DNA from: Hirsutella rhossiliensis
Lineage: Eukaryota > Ascomycota > Sordariomycetes > Hypocreales > Ophiocordycipitaceae
NCBI RefSeq assembly: GCF_020360975.1
Contig: NW_025408667.1
Coordinates: 1,426,001-1,490,000 of the forward strand
Reading direction: 5' to 3'
Length of the DNA stretch: 64,000 nucleotides
The notes below the pieces were generated by a model. It worked only from the letters and a program-made list of their open reading frames with translations. It was not told the DNA's origin and searched no databases. The translations under genes were made by a program, and so were the position numbers. Numbering within the stretch: the stretch's first letter is position 1; each line of letters begins with the position of its first letter. Positions 1-11,134 of the stretch are shown here, in pieces.

Positions 1-363
1 CGCGTCGACCTCGAGGACCGGGTCCGGAGGCTCGACCTCGTGCGCATGCGCTTCCTCGTCGTCTACATGGGCATCATGGCTTCCATTGCCGACAAGCAGC
101 CCCCGCCGCCCCCTCCTTTGCCCCGGGACCGGGAAAAGACGTCGGCTTTCGCAAAGCCAGCCCTGCAAAAGTCGCTCACCGAGACCATGACCAAACGTGC
201 GCCCATACGCCGTCTGACTACCCAGGCCATCGGCCACCAGGACAATGTGACGACGCCGCATCGCAAGGGCTGGGCCGGCGTCGTCGAGGAGCTGCAGACG
301 TCACCGCGGATGCAACGGCGCCACGCCTCGCTGGAGCAAACCATGACCTCAAGGCCTCCGTGA
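1..363 (+). CDS. 3' end of an unrecognised protein gene (partial)
   Basis: Reading frame 1 is open from the first base to a TGA at 361-363, giving at least 120 codons, so this is probably the last exon of a gene that begins outside the window. The visible part starts with a charged heptad-like stretch (LEDRVRRLDLVRMRF), which could be coiled coil. A six-proline run and a basic, Thr/Arg/Gln-rich tail without recognisable domains follow. I do not recognise the family. The minus strand is also open here, so the strand choice rests on the frame being open to the window edge and on the charged N-terminal part. Confidence 0.4.
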   Translation, partial: RVDLEDRVRRLDLVRMRFLVVYMGIMASIADKQPPPPPPLPRDREKTSAFAKPALQKSLTETMTKRAPIRRLTTQAIGHQDNVTTPHRKGWAGVVEELQTSPRMQRRHASLEQTMTSRPP

Positions 364-767
364 CGTTGGGCGATGTCATTGCTGCGGGCGATGCAATTTT
401 TTTTTCTTGGAAACAACTCCCATCAGGTAAAGGCATGGTGAAAACAAGGAGCCAACATTGGAGAGGGCAGTGTCATTTCCTCGCCACGCCTTGAGGGCCT
501 TTTTTCGACAAACCCCGTTGCATGGCGAGACATGACCGGAGTTGCAGGTCGCTTCACTTAGATAGGATACCCCATACACTTTTTCGCAGCAGTCACGGCG
601 GCTTTTCCCTTTAATCTCTACCCTTAGTATCTCCTGTTTCGCATTGCTTCTGGTCGCTTCAAGCCTTTGGCTCGCCCGTTGGCTGCCGGCATTGTTGTCA
701 TATACCCCTTCTTGTTTGCTCTATCAATGGCTCTGGGCTGCTCAATGTGGTCTACAGATTGAGTGGC
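364..767. other. Intergenic, no gene seen
   Basis: This is the space between the partial plus-strand gene and the convergent minus-strand carboxymuconolactone-decarboxylase gene. It holds only short reading frames without coding character and presumably the two 3' untranslated regions. Confidence 0.6.
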
Positions 768-1448
768 TTATTGGGCAGGCGCTTGGTCTGGGCCAGACCC
801 GTTTCTCTCTCCAACTGTATGAAACATGAGACACAGTTAGAAAAGGAATGAACCGCGGCTCACGTACCGTTCAAGGCCACCAAGAAGCGACTGACACAGT
901 TGTAGGCGGCAACCTGTGGATTATCAGCGCAGCGGTCCATGACTCTCGTGGTCAATACGCACGGTTGCCGTAATCTCGACGACTTCTTGATTGCTAAAGA
1001 GCTTGTGAAGCAGCTCAAACGTCTGATCCTTGACCTGCACACTCCGCGTCATCTCATCCGCGTACAACAGGACCGCCCACTGCCTGTCGTCCAGCTCATC
1101 GGGCCTGTCCAAGCCTTCGAGCACCTCCCTCTTGATCACCTCGAGCCCTGCCGGGCTGAGGCCTGCCTCGGAGGCGAGCGGCGCGTGGTGGCCCCACTCG
1201 TACCAGGCTTTGTTGCAGACGGCGACGCGGCAGATGGCGATCTCGCGGACGTCGGCGGCGAGAGACGTCTGTGTGCGGATGGCGCCGAGAAAGGAGTTCC
1301 AGCCGTCGGCGACGGGAGGGGAGTGGAGGAGGGCGAGGTCGAGAGACTGCAGGGGGCGGGGAGCGCGGCGAGATTGGATGCGGGCGACGATGGCAGCATC
1401 CTGAGGTGTGGCTGTTGGTGGTGGATTGGAGACGTAGGGGAGTCTCAT
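768..1448 (-). CDS. Carboxymuconolactone decarboxylase / AhpD-like family protein
   Basis: Exons on the minus strand are 1448-963, 913-868 and 814-768, giving 192 residues. Introns have GTGCGT..CAG and GTACGT..CAG ends. Splicing joins EITAT to VAAYNCVSRFLVALN and then VGERNGSGPDQ, the continuous C-terminus expected for fungal members; unspliced frames stop early. The core (ADVREIAICRVAVCNKAWYEWGHHAPLA) has the look of the CMD/AhpD fold, an all-helical family that includes decarboxylases and thiol peroxidase-like enzymes. The exact reaction cannot be read from sequence; many fungal members are uncharacterised and presumably cytosolic. It is convergent with the partial gene to the left and divergent from SPT16. 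The start ATG at 1448 is the first in frame before the conserved region. Confidence 0.82.
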
Positions 1449-2159
1449 TGCTTCTGTTGCCGATGATATGCCGAGTTGTTGGGCTTGATGGGGAGGGAGA
1501 GGGAATTGGAACCATCATCCACAACGACCCGGCAATCTTGGACCCGGATGGTGCTCGGGGGTGCGGGGTCGAAGCTCCAAGGGCAGCCACTATCGGCGCC
1601 GAATACCGATGAGTCTACGGAGCATGTTTCAAGACGCACGATTTCAAGGGCGAGACGGCCTTGCGGCTTCGAGTAAATGGTGCATCTTGCTCGCGTTGAC
1701 TCACAACTGTATCTGTACTTTGCACAGAGCGTATCATTTGTGTTTAGCTGCTGGACCATGCTCAGGATGCCATGGCAGATGGGGGAAACTGGTTCGCAGT
1801 CGTCACGAAACGCGCAGCCAGTCACAGCTGGTGAATGAATGGCCTTCATCCTCGTCGTCCCCGTCCATGTAGAGCTCCATCTCCATAGTCAGTAGAGTTA
1901 GATGACCTTTTTTGACAAATGCACTGTGTCGCCTTATCGGGGTATCGTTGGTGACACTTGACCGACGCAGTCTGAGGCCACCGGTCGAGCGTCAAATCGC
2001 TGCCGAGTCCTGGTCCAACGCGTGGAAGCTTATCACGTGACACGCTTCCGCAGCCTCGCCATCTACGCGACGACGCTTTTCTCGCGTCGCTCCCGACACC
2101 TCATCCACTCACCTCTCCCGTCGCCTCCTCTTCTCCCGCCAGCGCGCACAGCAGTCACC
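1449..2159. promoter_or_regulatory. Divergent intergenic region (CMD-family gene / SPT16)
   Basis: These roughly 710 bases separate two divergently transcribed genes and must contain both promoters. The last 80 bases before the SPT16 start are pyrimidine-rich (CT-rich with repeated TCTCCC), a common fungal leader and transcription-start context. I see no clear TATA box. Confidence 0.5.
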
Positions 2160-5100
2160 ATGGCGGAGATAAAAATCGACAGCAAGCTCTTCCAGGAGCG
2201 CGTCTCCCACTTTGCGACGGCCTGGAAGAATGACCTGCGGTCCAAGGATGCCCTTTTCGCCGGGGCTTCCTCCATCGTCATCATGATGGGCAAGGTCGAG
2301 GAGGTCCCCGAGTTCCACAAGAACAACGCCATGCACGTAAGTCTTGCGCCTCGCCGCCGGCATGAGACGACGAGAATACGAAATACTAATTCCGCCGCAG
2401 TTTTGGCTGCTCGGCTACGAGTTTCCCACGACGCTCATGCTCTTTACTGTCGATGCACTCTACATTCTTACGACGCAAAAGAAAGGTACGAAAATCCAAC
2501 GGGAAAGCCTCTGCCGAGGCCGTGGCTGACTCTTTCTCAGCCAAACATCTCGAACAGCTCAAGGGCGGCCGCTTTCCTATCGAGGTCCTAGTCCGGGGCA
2601 AAGATGCAGTCGAGAACGAGAAGCTCTTCGTCAATATTGCCGACAAGATCAAGGCGGCAGGAGTGAGTTTCGGCCCTGACTCGCCAAAAGTAAGCCGCTG
2701 ACACCTTCATGTGCAGGACAAAGTTGGCACAATCACCAAAGACACCTCCAGGGGCCCTTTCGTCGATGAGTGGAAAAAGGTCTTTGCCGAACACTGCAAG
2801 GACGTTCAAGAGGTCGACATCTCCGCCGCCCTATCTACGCATGCGTTTTCCATCAAGGACGAGAGCGAGCTTCGAGCGATGCGGACCGCATCAAAGGCCT
2901 GCGTCGCCTTGATGACGCCCTATTTCCTCGACGAAATGTCCAACATCCTGGATGCCGAGAAGAAAGTGACACACTCGGCACTGGCCGAGAGAGTGGACAA
3001 GAAGCTCGACGACAACAAGTTTTGGCAGACGGTCCAACTTCCCAGCAAGGGCAAGCTGCCCACCGACTTTGATGCCTCTCAACTCGACTGGATCCTTGGG
3101 CCTGCCATCCAGAGTGGCGGCAAATACGACCTTCGGTTTGTCGGCGATCCAAACAACGACAACCTGCACGCCGGAATCATCATTGCCGCGCTGGGCCTTA
3201 GATACAAGTCATACTGCTCCACCATCGCCCGCACGTACCTGGTGGACCCAAACAAGTCACAGGAGAGCAACTACAAGCTTCTGTACATGATTCACAACAC
3301 CATCCTCAAGGAGATCCGAGATGGAATGGCGGCCAAGGACGTCTATGCAAAGGCGCTGGGCATCATCAAGAGCAAGAAGCCGGAGATGGAGAAGCACTTT
3401 CTCAAGAATGTTGGCTGGGGCGTTGGCCTGGAGAACCGTGATCCCACGCTCGTTCTCAATGCCAAAAACTCGCGGACACTCAAGGACGGAATGACGCTCA
3501 TTATCCACACCGGCTTCCATGACATTGAGAACCCGCAGCCCCAAGATAAGAACAGCAAGAGCTACTCTCTCGTCCTCACCGACACCGTCCGTGTCACGAC
3601 TAGCGAGCCGGTTGTCTTCACAGCCGAGGCGCCCACCAGCGCCGACGCCAACTCATTCTTCTTCAAAGACGACGAGGAAGCGGAGCCGGCCCCCAAAAAG
3701 GAGAAGAAGGATTCTAGGGTTGGCGCTGTCGCCACCAAGAACATTACAAACACCAGGCTTCGGTCAGAGCGGGCTACGCAGGTTGACGACGACTCCGATA
3801 AGAAGCGGCGAGAGCACCAAAAAGAGCTTGCGACAAAGAAACAGAAGGAAGGCCTCGCCAGGTTTGCCGAGTCCACCAGCGGGCAGAACGGAGGTGAGGT
3901 CAAGAAGTTCAAGCGCTTCGAGTCGTACAAGCGCGAGGACCAGTTCCCCTTGAAGATCAAGAACCTCGAGATCGTAGTGGACACCAAGAACAACACTGTT
4001 GTTCTGCCCATCATGGGACGGCCTGTGCCGTTCCACATCAACACCATCAAGAATGCCAGCAAGAGCGACGAAAATGACTGTGCCTTCTTACGCATAAACT
4101 TTCTCTCTCCCGGTCAGGGCGTCGGCAGAAAGGACGACCAACCGTTTGAGGATGCGTCTGCTCATTTCGTACGAAGTTTGACTTTCCGGTCGACGGATGG
4201 CGATCGGTATAGCGAGATTGCAACTCAAATCTCGAATATGAAGCGTGACATCTCCAAGAGAGAACAGGAGAAGAAGGACATGGAGGATGTGGTTGAGCAG
4301 GACAAGCTGATGGAGATTAGAAGTGAGCCCTTCAACTATGCCCCTTTGCCGGCTGGCTCGATCGCTAACCCGTCGAACAGACCGTCGCCCGGCCGTTTTG
4401 GATAATGTCTACATACGGCCGGCCATGGAAGGCAAGCGAGTGCCCGGAAAAGTCGAAATTCACCAGAACGGTATTCGCTACCAGTCTCCGCTGAACGCCC
4501 AGCACCGCGTTGACGTGCTCTTCTCCAACGTTCGGCATCTGTTCTTTCAGCCTTGCCAGCACGAGTTGATTGTCATCATTCACATCCACCTAAAAGACCC
4601 CATCATCGTGGGTAACAAGAAGAAGACAAAGGATGTGCAGTTCTACCGTGAGGCCATCGACATACAGTTCGATGAGACAGGCAACCGGAAGCGCAAGTAT
4701 CGGTACGGCGATGAGGACGAGTTTGAGGCTGAGCAGGAGGAGCGACGCCGCCGAGCGGAGCTTGATCGACTGTTCCAGGGATTCGCGCAGAAGATTGCCG
4801 AGGCTGGCCGCAATGAGGGTATCGAGGTGGACATGCCCATCCGAGACCTCGGGTTCCACGGTGTGCCGTTCCGCAGCAACGTCTTTGTCCAACCCACGAC
4901 CGACTGTCTCATTCAAGTGGTGGAGCCACCCTTCATGGTGGTCACGATTGAAGACGTCGAGCTGGCGCATCTGGAACGCGTGCAGTTTGGTCTGAAAAAC
5001 TTTGACTTGGTGTTTGTCTTCAAAGATTTTTCTCGGGCGCCTTACCACATCAACACCATCCCGGTCGAATTCCTGGACCAGGTCAAGGACTTTCTCGACT

Positions 5101-5495
5101 CGTCAGACATTGCCTTTACCGAAGGTCCACTCAACCTCAACTGGGCCGCCATCATGAAGACCGTCACAGCCGACACGCACCAGTTCTTCGTGGACGGCGG
5201 GTGGGCCTTTTTGCAGCCCGAGTCCGACGAATCCGGTGGCGAGCAGGAGTCGGACCAGGAGTCGGCGTTTGAGATTGACGACGACGAGCTGGACGAGGCC
5301 AGCGAGTCGAGCGAAGAGGGCTCAGACTTTGGCAGCAACGCGAGCGACGACGACGACGACGACGACGCCGAGCTGGACAGCGAGGAAGAGGGCGAGGACT
5401 GGGATGAGCTCGAGAAGAAGGCCAAGAAGCGGGATCGGGAGGCCGGGCACGACGAGGAAGAGGACCAGGGCAGCAAGAAGAAGCGGAAGCGCTGA
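2160..5495 (+). CDS. SPT16: FACT complex subunit SPT16
   Basis: Exons are 2160-2336, 2401-2485, 2541-2662, 2717-4322 and 4381-5495, giving 1034 residues, the usual fungal length. Introns of 54-64 bases have GT..AG ends and restore the frame. SPT16 pairs with POB3 to form FACT, the nuclear histone chaperone that loosens and rebuilds nucleosomes during transcription and replication. In order are the N-terminal domain, an aminopeptidase-P-like (M24-fold) domain at about 180-440, a charged Lys/Glu linker, the middle domain containing [16 protein letters not shown], an Rtt106-like part ([21 protein letters not shown]), and an acidic Asp/Glu/Ser tail from about 950. The protein ends in the basic run KKKRKR, probably a nuclear localisation signal. 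The start context CACCATGG is strong. The fourth intron (4323-4380) joins [12 protein letters not shown]. Confidence 0.96.
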
Positions 5496-6480
5496 GCGAC
5501 AAGCGACAACGGCGGGTGCGCGAAGAGTGGCTGTCGCGCATTGCGGGAGCAGGCGATGGTGGGCAGTGGTTTGTGGCCGAACGCGGCGGCTGCGGTGTGG
5601 ACTTTTGTTGCACTATACTCTGAAATAGGGGCTTGCTTGGTCAATAATGGGCACGGAGAATTGGGTGCGACGTGTCCGTTCTTTAACGGCCTTGTTATTG
5701 TCTGTCCTTCGGCGGCGCTGCTCGTTTGCCCTTGACGCTTGCGAATTCGAGGCCCGACGTGTGGACACTGGGCAAGGACGACGACGAAAAGATGTCATTT
5801 CATCTAGCTACCGTTGCAGAACCAAAAAGAATACCTTCGTCTAGCCAAGACGGCTCAGATCCCCTTCCTCCCTCCCTTTGCCAAAACTCCGCCCTCTGGG
5901 GGGACCAAACAATGTGAAAAGCATCGCGCGGGGAAACAGTCGTACATGACCGGCCCCAAGCCCACGGGTAGGGATGTGGAGCTTGAAAGACAGAGCCACG
6001 GGGAAAATACAAATGAAAAAAAAGGGAAAAAATTGCTGGCCTCGCCTCGTCCTCGGACAGCCCCGGCATCGCCCCATGAATTCCGTGGTTCGACATGTTG
6101 AGAGACAGGGGAAATTCCAAGTTCACCGTGACGAGCTGCCGCTTTCTTTCCCAGACGACAAATACTCTTGTAGAAAACGTCAGCTCCTTCGGAGCCTGCT
6201 GCCGGCAATCAGGCTCGTCATGCGCCTCGGGGGAACCATGTCTTCAAGTGGGAGAGTACGGAGGCCAAGCCCTCACCCCAGCCCGGCACCCTTGCTCCTT
6301 TTTGAATAACTTGCTTTCGCGCCATCTTCCCTAGTCCAACCGCCTGAGTCGATCTTCTATCCGTCGGTAAATTCGAGCGGTGCGGGGAGACACTGAAGAC
6401 GAGGCGAGGCGGGAGGTCGAGGCTTTTTTGCTTCCCGCGGTGCTGGGCGAGGCGGGGGCGCGACAGCCGTCGTGAGCCCT
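5496..6480. other. Convergent intergenic region, no gene seen
   Basis: This lies between the stop codons of SPT16 (+) and the CDC50-type gene (-). Short overlapping frames exist on both strands but none has conserved character. It contains an A-run (about 6015-6031) and presumably the 3' untranslated regions of both genes. Confidence 0.6.
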
Positions 6481-8049
6481 CTAAGCCTCGGCGGGACGGA
6501 CGTCACGGCCAGAGGCCATGGCGGTGCTGGGACCAGATGGCTTGGAGGCGGGGGCGTTGTTCCAGGAAAGATAGGTGTGGTCGCCGAGCTTTCTGTAGGA
6601 GGGTCAACAGAGCCGGCCACGGAACGGGAAAGCGAGCAGCTGACCTTGGCTTGACAAGATGGGTCACGGTGAAGATGGCGCCCAAAAGGATGCAGACGCC
6701 GCCGACTGCAATGTAGGCAATGCCCAGGAACGGGTTGCGGCCTCCCATGACGGTGCGAGTAGTGATGAGGATCGACTTGGTGCCTCTGTACTCAAGCGTG
6801 GGGAAATCTGCACAAAAGTGGTGAGCCGTTGCCGTTGCCACATGACGGCCTCGCGCGTGCTCAACTTACGGTCATCGATGACGATTTGATAGCGCCCATC
6901 CACCATGGCCTCATTGTCATTGCGCTGGTAAAGCTTGCTGAAGGTGGGCAGACCGGCAGTGCGCATCCAGACTTGGAAGGCCTCCCATTCCTGAAGGTTG
7001 GGCGGCGGGTTGCTCTCCGTGTAGTTGTCGGGGTATCGCACGCGCCAGTTGGGCGGCGGGAGGACATCCGAGAAGGCGTACTTTGTCGGGCCGTAGAGAG
7101 CCTTGTCACTGTCCCAGGCAATGCCAGAGATGCTCATGTTGTAGGGGCGTGTCAGGTTATCCCTTGCACTGGGAGGGTTGAGCAGCACCGGGCTGGTGAA
7201 GGAGTCGTTGAACATGGAGTTTGCGATGAGGCCACAGGGGTAGTAGGGTTTCTTGGTGCCGTCGCTGTCTTCGCCGAAGAGCGGGGTGCACTTAGATCCC
7301 CGGATGTCGTCGTAGGACCGGGCCTCGCCCTTGAGCTGCTGCTGGTCAGACGACTCGACGTATCGGCGGTGGTTCTGGTAAAAGTTGGTGAGGCTGTAGT
7401 AGAAGAGCACGGGCGGCCCCATGCTTTCGGGTATGTTGAAGCGCAAGTAGCAGCGGTCCGTGGTAACGCTGACGCCCGAGCCGAGGGTGACGTTGAAGCC
7501 CTTTTCGACGGCCCACTGGGGTTCAATGCTTTTGTTAGAGCTCTTGAAGGCGGTCTGGGCCCTGTCGCCAGGCATCCTGTCGAACCTGTCCCTGAAGTCG
7601 GGAGCGTCGGCCCTGCATCTCGTGTAGTCGAGCGAGATTTCTTGTACCTAGGCGGCAATTTGGTCAACAAAGGATGGCCTGGAGGGTTGCTCGGGCCGGC
7701 CATACCTGAGCGCTGGCGTAGAGGAGCAAGCCGCCTATGGGCGCAAAGATGATTCCGATGGTGAAGAACAGGGGCAGGACGGTCTTTGGGGTGAGGATGG
7801 GCCTAGGGAGCGGGTCAGTGATTGCATTTGCCCCTGGAAGCAGCGAGAGAGACATACTGCCATGCTTTGAGTCGCTGCTGGCGGAACGCGGTATCTATCA
7901 TGAGCCCGTCAGCCTCGTGCACCTGGAAACGCGTCGAGCGGGCACGTACTCGCCGGGCGGCGGTTCTTCTTCTTGTCTGGCTGCTTTGGGCTCGAGTCGT
8001 GCGAGTCGATGGAGTCGGTACGGCCGACGACTCGCGGCGAGTCGGACAT
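6481..8049 (-). CDS. CDC50/LEM3 family P4-ATPase (lipid flippase) chaperone subunit
   Basis: Six exons on the minus strand: 8049-7950, 7894-7858, 7802-7706, 7647-6870, 6807-6645 and 6592-6481; 428 residues. All introns are 52-62 bases with GT..AG ends, and each junction keeps frame. CDC50/TMEM30 proteins bind P4-ATPases and are needed for their ER exit and for phospholipid flipping in Golgi, endosome and plasma membranes. Two membrane segments are visible, near residues 55-80 ([20 protein letters not shown]) and near the C-terminus ([19 protein letters not shown]). They enclose a large lumenal domain with cysteines and N-glycosylation sequons (NDSF, NLTR, NMSI, NYTE). The cytosolic N-terminus is short and rich in Ser/Asp/Lys. 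The start MSDSPR was chosen because the upstream frame lacks family-like sequence. Three paralogues usually exist in fungi; I cannot say which this is. Confidence 0.92.
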
Positions 8050-9014
8050 TGTGGCAGGGTCGACGACGCGCAATGAGATTTGGGCTGCGCTGCGTGAGGC
8101 GGCGGGATGCAGTGAGCAGGGGGAGGATGCGCCGGTTGATTGAGCCAAGGGCGTCGTCGTCGTCGCTGCCCGGGAAGAGGTCTAGGGAATTGTGGCTCAT
8201 GTACGGAACACGAGGCAGGTGTGGCTGTGCTCCCCTGACGCTTGAGTCCAATTAATCAGCGCCCACCAACCGATGCGAGGAAGACAATGGAAATGATTGA
8301 TCAAGTCCAGGTTTCGAGTTTATTCCTCGTGCCTTTCCTACCATTTTCGACATGTCTCGACTGCCACGCGCTGCGTCTCTTATTAATCTCGTTCTCCCCG
8401 GTCAATGTCGTACTCGATAGTCGACACGCCCACATAGTCCTTGTTGATGGAGGCGGGGCACGGAAATGTTCGACGACACCACGTGATATTCCGCACCGCC
8501 ATCCCCCGTGAGTCGGAGCTTGTATCCGCCATCCAGCGGTCACGTGCCTTTATCTCGGATGGTATTACCTAGGTAACTCTTTTCGCCCTAGATCAATCGA
8601 GCACGGTTCAACATCGCTGCAACTTTCCTTGCATTGCCTTTACAGTCTAGGCCGCTCCTTTGCCGTCTGAAAGCCAGCGCTCTGAATTTGGGAGACTCTC
8701 AGAGTCTCAGAGTCTCAGTAACTTATCCACCTCGCTCAGACGTATTCTGCAGCTCGTTCAGCAGCCCACCAAGCTCCTCATCGAGTCCATCGGAACTTTC
8801 TAGCCGCGACGTAATTCAAGGTCAGTAGCTGTGGCTTGCCGTTCGTTAGTCTGCGCCTTGTATCTTGCAATGGCAGCCTTAGCTTGTGATAACCGAAATC
8901 CAGCAACTTCAGATTCCAACCAAACGTCTTGGGCAGTGTCTTCGATCCATCATTTATGAGGCGTTTAACCTTTGCAAGAATGGTTCATAATGGCTAACAG
9001 CACCTCAGGGCAGC
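8050..9014. other. Intergenic region with short GAGTCTCA repeat
   Basis: No convincing gene is seen. The stretch includes the promoter of the CDC50-type gene. Around 8693-8717 an 8-base unit resembling AGAGTCTC is repeated about three times. A reading frame upstream of 8049 on the minus strand (to 8251) is likely leader sequence and not protein. Confidence 0.5.
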
Positions 9015-9200
9015 ATGTGCGAGCGGGACTTTCGTATGTACACCTGTGGCTGCAAGGTGTATGAAGAATTTCGGCGGTGCAAGGAGAAGCGGGCAACGAA
9101 TGTCAAGTGCAACCCAATCCACTACATTCGACTGCATGATTCGGCCCATATGTGCCTAAACCACATGGTGAAGCCAGGAAAGGACGAAATGCGCTGTTAG
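9015..9200 (+). CDS. Small cysteine-containing hypothetical protein (61 aa)
   Basis: A 61-residue frame begins MCERDFRMYTCGCKVYEE and contains six cysteines in the pattern C..CGC..C..C..C with two histidines near the end, suggesting a small metal- or disulfide-stabilised domain. There is no signal peptide, so it is probably intracellular. The start lies just after a CTCAG|GGCAGC stretch that could be a splice acceptor, so an upstream exon is possible. I do not recognise the family; the cysteine density and lack of low-complexity sequence argue that it is real. Confidence 0.45.
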   Translation: MCERDFRMYTCGCKVYEEFRRCKEKRATNVKCNPIHYIRLHDSAHMCLNHMVKPGKDEMRC

Positions 9201-10495
9201 ACAATGTCGCGTTGTCGTAACCTATGAACATTTAGAATAAAAAATACAAGGGAACACTGCTTAAAAGGACTCAAGGAGGGGCGGGAACGGGTCGTGCGAA
9301 GAGCGTCGTCGTCGTGTTTGCAACTTGAACTGGGTATCTCGACATATATGCTTGTCCAAATTACTCTCAGGGTTCAATCTGAATGGTTTTGTCCGGGTCG
9401 AATAAGACGGCATCTCTTGAAGTGTTCGTTGAACGAGATTGCCGTGAATTTTTGTCGCCAGTGCAGAGTATGGGGACTGTATTTACGGCATGCAACACAA
9501 TGGAAGCCCCATTCCACCTCGCCTGATACCCTGCTTAACCACGGCGCACGGCTGATGGCCACGAAGCGAAGCGGATTACCCCAAAGCGGACCAGTGGAGT
9601 ATAGGCGCAGTCAACTACGTATATCACTCGCCTGTTGACGTCGCGGAAGTCGGTGAGAGTACGCAAGTCGAGAACCCCTTGCAAGAGCTCGAGGGAAAGA
9701 GTATCGAGGGCTCAAAGGTCTGTCATATGCAGTGCTGAGCTGTTGACTATATGGAGTCACGTCAGGGAGGTTGTCACCAGTCAGGACAGGGAGGTTGTCA
9801 TCCGAGGTGTGGTCGAAGGAATTCGGTAAAAAGTAGGTGAGATTTGCAATTTCGTCGGGGCTCAGTGGCGGTTGCTCCTGTGCTCTGTCCACTGTGAATG
9901 CGTGTTATCAAGTGGGATAGCACTTGGATGTACATATGTTGGAGCCAAGGGCCGGGCTAATGACATTTTCTATTACAACTACGAGTACGCAGGTTGACTG
10001 CACAAGTCTTTGGACCGCCTAGCAGCATCAGCCCTCCATGCTTCGCGCGCAAGAACAAGACTCTTGCTGTCATGCTTGTTCCACCAGCTCGCACGCGGTC
10101 GCAATTCGAACTGGAAGAAACAGGCGAAACCCAGCTCTAACATTCAAAAAATAGGTCTTGCCAGCTTCCAACAACAGTGTCGGCCGGTCCTCCACCAAAG
10201 GCGCCGCCGGCACGGCCACATAAGGCAACAACCGTGCAACCAAGGTGCAAGAAAGAGAGGTTTCTTAATAAAGAAATGAAGGCTCTCCTAGCCAAATCAG
10301 CACTTAATTTAAAAGGTAAAAAAAAGAAGAAAGAGGGACAATCAGGCAGGAATAGCTTCAATTTCCTGATTCGGCAACTGGCTTACGCTCTAATGTATTG
10401 CTTGCCACGACTCACACGGTGGCAGGGCGGCCCGAGTGACCCGGAACTTATGGAATCAACTTTTGTATGCAGTCTTCCTCTATTACTCATTGACT
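9201..10495. other. Unresolved intergenic region, weak minus-strand exon candidate
   Basis: No confident gene. On the minus strand 9892-9611 stays open for 93 codons, is preceded by a good acceptor (CATTCACAG|TGGACAG), and encodes a Pro/Asp/Ser-rich sequence (EQPPLSPDEIANLTYFLPN). It could be a downstream exon of the minus-strand gene at 10.5-11 kb. I could not connect the two with a consistent frame, so it is left unassigned. Confidence 0.3.
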
Positions 10496-10963
10496 TTAGC
10501 CATCGTATCGCAGCCGATCTGTCCAACTGGTAGCAGGAGAGTGACGGCAGGCAGAGCTCGGGGTTGCTTGGCGATACCAACCTTGATCCACGTTGTTGAC
10601 GTCAAGATACTTACCTGAGGAATAAAAATAGGTATCATTCAAGCCATCATTTCGGGCTGCAGGCCTCTTTGTCTCGTTATCTGGAGTTTTTTGGGGTTCC
10701 GCAGGCGACGACGCAGTCTCAGTTTCCGTATGCGACGATAAACTTGCAGGCGACAATGGAATCACAGTTTCCGCGGCCGACGATGCAGCCCGAATCTCGT
10801 GGACGTGATATTTCTTCTCTGGACCCAAAGGCCAAGAATCGCCGCAATTCCAGACATTATCCGGCTTAGGCATGCCTAGCTTGTAACAAACTCGTTCCTG
10901 ATCAGGCCGAGATGTTTTCCCATCCAATGGACGGTAATAGTCGTAATTGTCGAGCGAGCACAT
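10496..10963 (-). CDS. Hypothetical protein (possible 5' exon of a longer minus-strand gene)
   Basis: The 155-codon frame begins MCSLDNYDYYRPLDGKTS and continues with cysteine/tryptophan-containing sequence (ERVCYKLGMPKPDNVWNCGDSWPLG), then a Ser/Thr/Glu-rich region. The N-terminal half reads like true protein. After TYFYSS lies a perfect donor (CAG|GTAAGTATC near 10,608), so the last 33 codons may be intron and the gene may continue leftwards. The frame is also open upstream of the ATG for about 25 codons (basic, Lys/Gly-rich), so the start is uncertain. Family not recognised; no signal peptide. Confidence 0.35.
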   Translation of the reverse strand: MCSLDNYDYYRPLDGKTSRPDQERVCYKLGMPKPDNVWNCGDSWPLGPEKKYHVHEIRAASSAAETVIPLSPASLSSHTETETASSPAEPQKTPDNETKRPAARNDGLNDTYFYSSGKYLDVNNVDQGWYRQATPSSACRHSPATSWTDRLRYDG

Positions 10964-11134
10964 ATTGCGTTCGGATCCGAGAGCTTTGGGCGCCTTCTTC
11001 TCGCCACCGTCGTCAGTCGAACGTGAGTTTTTCTTGTATCAACGAACCTCGGAACTGCCCCTTACAATGCCTGTCCAAACCGAGTCCACTGTGAGCATCA
11101 TGTCTCGCAGACGCACCGGCGTCTTATCAGCTCC

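Noticed and set aside
1096..1612. Several overlapping frames antisense or shifted to the CMD-family gene
   Set aside because: Only the minus frame ending in the spliced VAAYNCVSRF segment has family character.
5042..5644. Ser-rich 200-codon minus frame
   Set aside because: Mirror image of the Asp/Glu-rich tail of SPT16.
6829..7752. 307-codon plus-strand open frame
   Set aside because: It is the antisense of the CDC50-type fourth exon, whose minus-strand protein is clearly conserved; the plus product is Val/Gly/Arg-rich shadow sequence.
9294..9638. 114-codon plus frame
   Set aside because: Composition looks random, with no domain, and a similar-length frame exists on the other strand.
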